A stretch of 64,000 nt of DNA from Alphaproteobacteria bacterium 41-28 (GTDB taxonomy: Bacteria; Pseudomonadota; Alphaproteobacteria; UBA9655). A program made the translations under genes and the position numbers. The DNA lies in assembly GCA_001897795.1 (NCBI GenBank), contig MKUL01000041.1, positions 1-64,000 on the forward strand, in the 5' to 3' direction. A model generated the notes under the pieces. It made no database searches. It saw only the letters and a program-made list of their open reading frames with translations, and was not told the origin of the DNA. Positions within the stretch are counted from its first letter, which is position 1. Every line of letters starts with the position of its first letter. This document shows positions 60,760 to 64,000 of the stretch, piece after piece.

Positions 60760-61746
60760 CTATTCATCCTGAGACCCCTCACCCGCGGAGCGGCGGGTGA
60801 GGGGAATTTTCTGAAGAATAAAGCCCAACACTCCTTCAGGGTCCTCAAATTCAATGCTTATGTCTAAAACATGAAGACGATCTTGCCAAGAGTAGGGAAT
60901 TTTTACCCTATCTTTTCGAGTTGTTACAAGAACAGCTTCATGATCTCTGGCTAGTTTGTGAAGACGCATAAGATCTTTTTCTGTGTATTTATAATGATCG
61001 GGAAAGGTTTCGGTAGCAACAAGATCAACGTTTAAGTTTTTCAAGGTCTTATAAAACTTTTGAGGAAAACCAAGCCCACAAAAAGCAACAACCCGATTTG
61101 AAGGTAAGATAAGAGGACTAGGAATACTTTGTGCCCTAAAGAAAGGTTGTGAGTAAGGGATTTCTCCCTCCCCAATACCAATAAGAGCATCTGAACGTTT
61201 CAGCCCCTCCGTCAGGCTTTCTCGCAAAGGTCCGGCCGGCATCACATTCCCATTCCCGAAACCCTGCAAAAGATCTATCACCACAAACGAAAGATCCTTA
61301 TGAAGACCGGTCGTCTGATGACCGTCATCCAGAATGATAAAATGGGCTCCGCTTTCAATCGCTTTTTGAACCCCTTGTGGCCTCATCTTTGCAACCCACG
61401 TCGGCGCGTGTTCTGCAAGGAGAAGGGATTCATCACCCACATCTACTGATGTATGAGAGGAAGGGTCTACTTTTAAAGGCCCTTTTTGAACTCCCCCGTA
61501 ACCACGAGTGACAAAATGGACGTTCATTCCTCGCGTCTGTAAAAGTTTGGCGAGGGCAATGGCGGTTGGCGTTTTTCCTGCCCCACCGCACACGATATTT
61601 CCTACACTTAGAAGGGGAACAGAAAAACGTTTTGGCTTTTTAAGAGTGCGTAAAATTTCCCCCCCTTTTCCATAAACCCAACCTAAGGGCCAAAGAAGGG
61701 ATGAAAAAAGGCCATGGGGCTGATACCAAAAAAACGGTGTCTTCAT
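60760..61746 (-). CDS. lpxK: Tetraacyldisaccharide 4'-kinase LpxK
   Basis: 328 residues; phosphorylates the lipid A precursor at the 4' position. N-terminal membrane-bound segment, then P-loop SVGNIVCGGAGKTPTAIALAK near 52, FVTRGYGG and DDGHQTTGL. The start overlaps waaA by four bases. The final residues (PLTRRSAGEGSQDE) are translated from a 30-bp family A mini-palindrome (60775-60804), so the native C-terminus has been altered. Confidence 0.94.
   Translation of the reverse strand: MKTPFFWYQPHGLFSSLLWPLGWVYGKGGEILRTLKKPKRFSVPLLSVGNIVCGGAGKTPTAIALAKLLQTRGMNVHFVTRGYGGVQKGPLKVDPSSHTSVDVGDESLLLAEHAPTWVAKMRPQGVQKAIESGAHFIILDDGHQTTGLHKDLSFVVIDLLQGFGNGNVMPAGPLRESLTEGLKRSDALIGIGEGEIPYSQPFFRAQSIPSPLILPSNRVVAFCGLGFPQKFYKTLKNLNVDLVATETFPDHYKYTEKDLMRLHKLARDHEAVLVTTRKDRVKIPYSWQDRLHVLDISIEFEDPEGVLGFILQKIPLTRRSAGEGSQDE
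60775..60804. repeat. Family A mini-element inside lpxK
   Basis: CCCCTCACCCGCGGAGCGG then CGGGTGAGGGG: only the outermost arms joined. In frame in the lpxK C-terminus. Confidence 0.8.
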
Positions 61747-63017
61747 TCCTTTTCTTTCCTCAACGTTTTCAGGTGAGGGCCCAAAAATTTAAGTAAATTT
61801 TGCAGTCCTTCCTCCCGGTATGTCTTGAGAACAGGGGGTTCATCATAGTTTTCTTTTTGTTTTTTTAGCCACGGGAGAACCAAGGGAGAAAGCTGATTTT
61901 CCTCTTCTATGCATTCACTAAAGCCTAATGAGGCGAGAGAGTCATACAATTGGGGGTTTTTAAAAGTATGAGGACCGTGAAGAATAAACGCTCCAAGCTG
62001 GGCAGCTTCAATAGGATTATGCCCCCCTATCGGTACAAGAGTTGCTCCCATGAGCACAACGGGCGCCAACGCATAGAAAAGTCCCATTTCTCCGAGTGTA
62101 TTACCAATATAAATTTCGACCCCTTCAAGGGACGTGGTTTCTGTTCGAAGAGCTGTAGGAACGCCCTCTTTCAAAGCAAGTTGTTGAAGAAAAGCTGCTC
62201 TTTCAATGTGGCGAGGGACCAGAATTGTTAAGAGGTCAGGGTGTTCTTTCCTGAGCGTTTTATGAGCGGTTAGGATAATTTCATCTTCCCCGGGATGGGT
62301 ACTGGCTGCAAGCCAAACAGGTCGGTCTCCCACTTTCTTTTTGAGAACTTGGTATTTTTTGGAATCCACCTCCAAAGGCGTCATCATGAGTTTGACATTT
62401 CCCATAATTAAAACTGATTTTGCACCAAGAGTTTGAAAGAAATAAGCTTGTTCTTTTGATTGAACCCCACAAAGATCGAGGTGGGAAAGAAGGGGTGAAA
62501 TCATGCCTTTAAGTTTTTGCCAGTTTGAAAAACTCTTGGACGACATCCGTCCATTTAATAGAATTGTTGGAATGCCCTTTTCTTGGGCTTCATGGAGAAG
62601 ATTGGGCCAAAGCTCTGACTCAACCCAAATCGCAAGATCCGGTTGCCAGTGTTTTAAAAACCGCCCCACGGCTTGCGGGGTATCTACCGGACAAAACTGA
62701 TGGATCGTATTTTTAGGGAGTCTTTTTTCGATAACCCTTGCGGAAGAAACCGTTGTTGTTGTCAACAAGACATGAACTTCTGGGTATTTTTTTAAAATCG
62801 CTTGAATAATGGTCAGAGCCGCCACAGCCTCTCCCACACTCACGGCGTTGACCCAGAGAAGGGTCTTTTCAGGGCGAGGGATGCTTGTTCTTCCCATGCG
62901 TTCCTGAAGACGGCCTTTGTCTTCCGATCCCCTATAAGCTCTCCACTTGAGATACCCTGAAACCAAGGGAGCTCCTAACCAGGAAAAACAAGAGTATCCC
63001 GTGCGCAAAAGGCTCAT
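61743..63017 (-). CDS. waaA: Kdo transferase WaaA
   Basis: 424-residue GT30 glycosyltransferase adding Kdo to lipid IVA. N-terminal membrane anchor, LLWVNAVSVGEAVAALTIIQ, then DTPQAVGRFLKHWQPDLAIWVESELWPNLLHEA and C-terminal VPIGGHNPIEAAQLG. Overlaps both the DUF374 gene and lpxK by four bases. Confidence 0.95.
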   Translation of the reverse strand: MSLLRTGYSCFSWLGAPLVSGYLKWRAYRGSEDKGRLQERMGRTSIPRPEKTLLWVNAVSVGEAVAALTIIQAILKKYPEVHVLLTTTTVSSARVIEKRLPKNTIHQFCPVDTPQAVGRFLKHWQPDLAIWVESELWPNLLHEAQEKGIPTILLNGRMSSKSFSNWQKLKGMISPLLSHLDLCGVQSKEQAYFFQTLGAKSVLIMGNVKLMMTPLEVDSKKYQVLKKKVGDRPVWLAASTHPGEDEIILTAHKTLRKEHPDLLTILVPRHIERAAFLQQLALKEGVPTALRTETTSLEGVEIYIGNTLGEMGLFYALAPVVLMGATLVPIGGHNPIEAAQLGAFILHGPHTFKNPQLYDSLASLGFSECIEEENQLSPLVLPWLKKQKENYDEPPVLKTYREEGLQNLLKFLGPHLKTLRKEKE

Positions 63018-63697
63018 CGGACTTTCTCCTTACGTCCACAGTAAAGGTCGGCTTTTTGCGTTAAATTTTTTAAGGAATCCTCAAGATCTTGGCGCAATTC
63101 TTCGTCCGTCTTTGTTGACCCAAGAACCTCGATAAGAGGGCCATACATAATGACCCCTTTGCCAAAAGGAAGGGGAAGGAAAAATTGATCCCAGCTTTTC
63201 AGAAAAATTCCTCGTGTTGAGGAATAAGACATCGGCATGATGGCCGCCCCCCCGAGGCGTGCCATCTGAATCACCCCCAAACTTGCCTGATAACGAGGAC
63301 CTCGTGGCCCATCGGGGGTAATACCGGTTGATTCTCCACTTTTCAAGGTTTTCACAATATTCAAAAGGGCCTTTCGCCCGCCGCGTGTGGAGGAGCCTGC
63401 TATCCAACCATAGCCAAAGTTCTGGGTTGTTCTGGCAATAATTTCACCATCAGGATGGCTTGAAATAAGCATATGCAATTTGTGGAGCCCAAACCAAGCC
63501 TTAAACATCATCAGAAGCCGACCATGCCAGAAACAAGCGATGACGGGTTTATTTTGTCGCCAATGGGGATCAGGATGCTCTTTTCCCAGGTGTTTCCATT
63601 TTCCCGTTAACCATATAAGCCGGACATACTGAGCAATAAACAGGCCTACGATGCGACGAACAACTGAGGAACTTCGAATTTTCTTTAACAGAGTCAT
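63014..63697 (-). CDS. DUF374 lysophospholipid acyltransferase family protein
   Basis: 227 residues. DUF374 motifs: PVIACFWHGRLLMM, SSHPDGEIIARTTQNFGYGWIAGSSTRGG and ITPDGPRGPRYQASLGVIQMARLGGAAIMPMSYS. The family is related to LpxL-type acyltransferases and usually lies before waaA in alphaproteobacteria; its substrate is not established. N-terminal hydrophobic helix (about 12-30). Confidence 0.9.
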   Translation of the reverse strand: MTLLKKIRSSSVVRRIVGLFIAQYVRLIWLTGKWKHLGKEHPDPHWRQNKPVIACFWHGRLLMMFKAWFGLHKLHMLISSHPDGEIIARTTQNFGYGWIAGSSTRGGRKALLNIVKTLKSGESTGITPDGPRGPRYQASLGVIQMARLGGAAIMPMSYSSTRGIFLKSWDQFFLPLPFGKGVIMYGPLIEVLGSTKTDEELRQDLEDSLKNLTQKADLYCGRKEKVR

Positions 63698-63725
63698 GGG
63701 AACTACCCGCCTACTTCTCTATGGA

Positions 63726-63796
63726 GTGTCATCCTCGGCCAAGAAAAGGTAAGCTTTTTCTTCGAAAAAGCAACCTTTTCTTGCCAAGGATGACAC
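63726..63796. repeat. Family B single module (B2)
   Basis: GTGTCATCCTCGGCCAAGAA ... TTCTTGCCAAGGATGACAC: one hairpin module, 71 bp. It lies between the DUF374 and msbA-like genes and so shows the minimal unit. Confidence 0.88.
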
Positions 63797-63833
63797 AAAT
63801 AAGTAAGCAGTTATGATTCATAAACGTCCTCCT

Positions 63834-64000
63834 TCAAGATGCCATTTGCATAGTATCTGTGGAAAACTGAAGCTCTACAAGGCGTGCATATGTCTTATTA
63901 TTCTCAAGAAGCTCTTGGTGGGTTCCCTTTTCCGTTGCCTCCCCCTCTTCAATCACATAAATCATATCTGCATCCACAACGGTAGAAAGCCGGTGAGCGA
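63834..64000 (-). CDS. msbA: ABC transporter C-terminus, MsbA-like (partial)
   Basis: The last 55 codons of an ABC exporter; stop TGA at 63834-63836. It begins with the switch His segment AHRLSTVVDADMIYVIEEGE followed by GTHQELLENNKTYARL, the standard end of lipid-exporting ABC proteins. Its position directly before DUF374-waaA-lpxK suggests the lipid A flippase MsbA. The rest lies beyond the right edge. Confidence 0.8.
   Translation of the reverse strand, partial: AHRLSTVVDADMIYVIEEGEATEKGTHQELLENNKTYARLVELQFSTDTMQMAS

Overview
The window looks like the chromosome of an intracellular or host-associated alphaproteobacterium, most likely of the Holosporales/Rickettsiales-like groups (inference). 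The evidence is a MucR regulator, a CckA hybrid kinase, a GTA-type three-TM holin, the alphaproteobacterial orders tsaB-rimI-...-miaB and phoH-ybeY-corC-lnt-metK, and an alphaproteobacterial-type phosphoserine aminotransferase. Many small Sec-exported proteins of unknown function, a decayed fur gene and a heavy load of palindromic repeats, some inside coding regions, also fit. No rRNA, tRNA or CRISPR array was seen.

Layout. 1-535: truncated minus-strand gene for a secreted, arginine-rich, coiled-coil repeat protein. 0.9-7.4 kb: phoH-ybeY-corC-lnt, a secreted protein split by an in-frame TGA, and metK. 7.4-16.9 kb: LysR regulator, coaBC-dut-SH3 operon, MHS-type MFS transporter with a divergent LysR gene, secreted protein, lolD-lolC. 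17-24.8 kb: radC, ccmA, class I fba, efp, suhB, serC, sfsA, map. 25-27 kb: two secreted proteins, one a GNAT-like enzyme. 27.3-31.8 kb: ccmB-C-D-E and a ccmF-ccmH fusion, with two perfect parS sites. 32-34.4 kb: small membrane protein, mazEF-like toxin-antitoxin, repeats and a small secreted protein. 34.5-46.3 kb: gene-transfer-agent/HK97-like virion cluster (portal, protease, capsid, connectors, tail-like proteins, SleB hydrolase, GTA holin), interrupted by small secreted-protein genes, a four-helix-bundle cassette, a DMT transporter and repeats. 46.4-52.9 kb: GIY-YIG gene inside a palindrome, cckA, a TPR-secretin lipoprotein, a structured small RNA, DUF378. 52.9-59.8 kb: large secreted protein, miaB, plsC/olsA-like, olsB-like, fur pseudogene, mucR, rimI, tsaB. 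59.8-64 kb: lpxL-like, lpxK, waaA, DUF374 and the end of an msbA-like gene, all minus strand (lipid A/Kdo assembly and export).

The main themes are these. (1) At least six families of dispersed palindromic elements (called A-F here) fill the intergenic space. They supply stop codons and C-termini, and one fuses ccmF to ccmH in frame. (2) Two of these families have a cargo-carrying copy and an empty copy: family D carries a GIY-YIG nuclease gene and family E carries a four-helix-bundle (S23/Avd-like) gene. (3) miaB and phoH, neighbours in most alphaproteobacteria, sit at opposite ends of a segment of about 54 kb, in orientations that one inversion would rejoin. (4) A minus-strand structured RNA near 52.2 kb has its own promoter and terminator and three exposed CUCCC motifs resembling anti-Shine-Dalgarno sRNAs.
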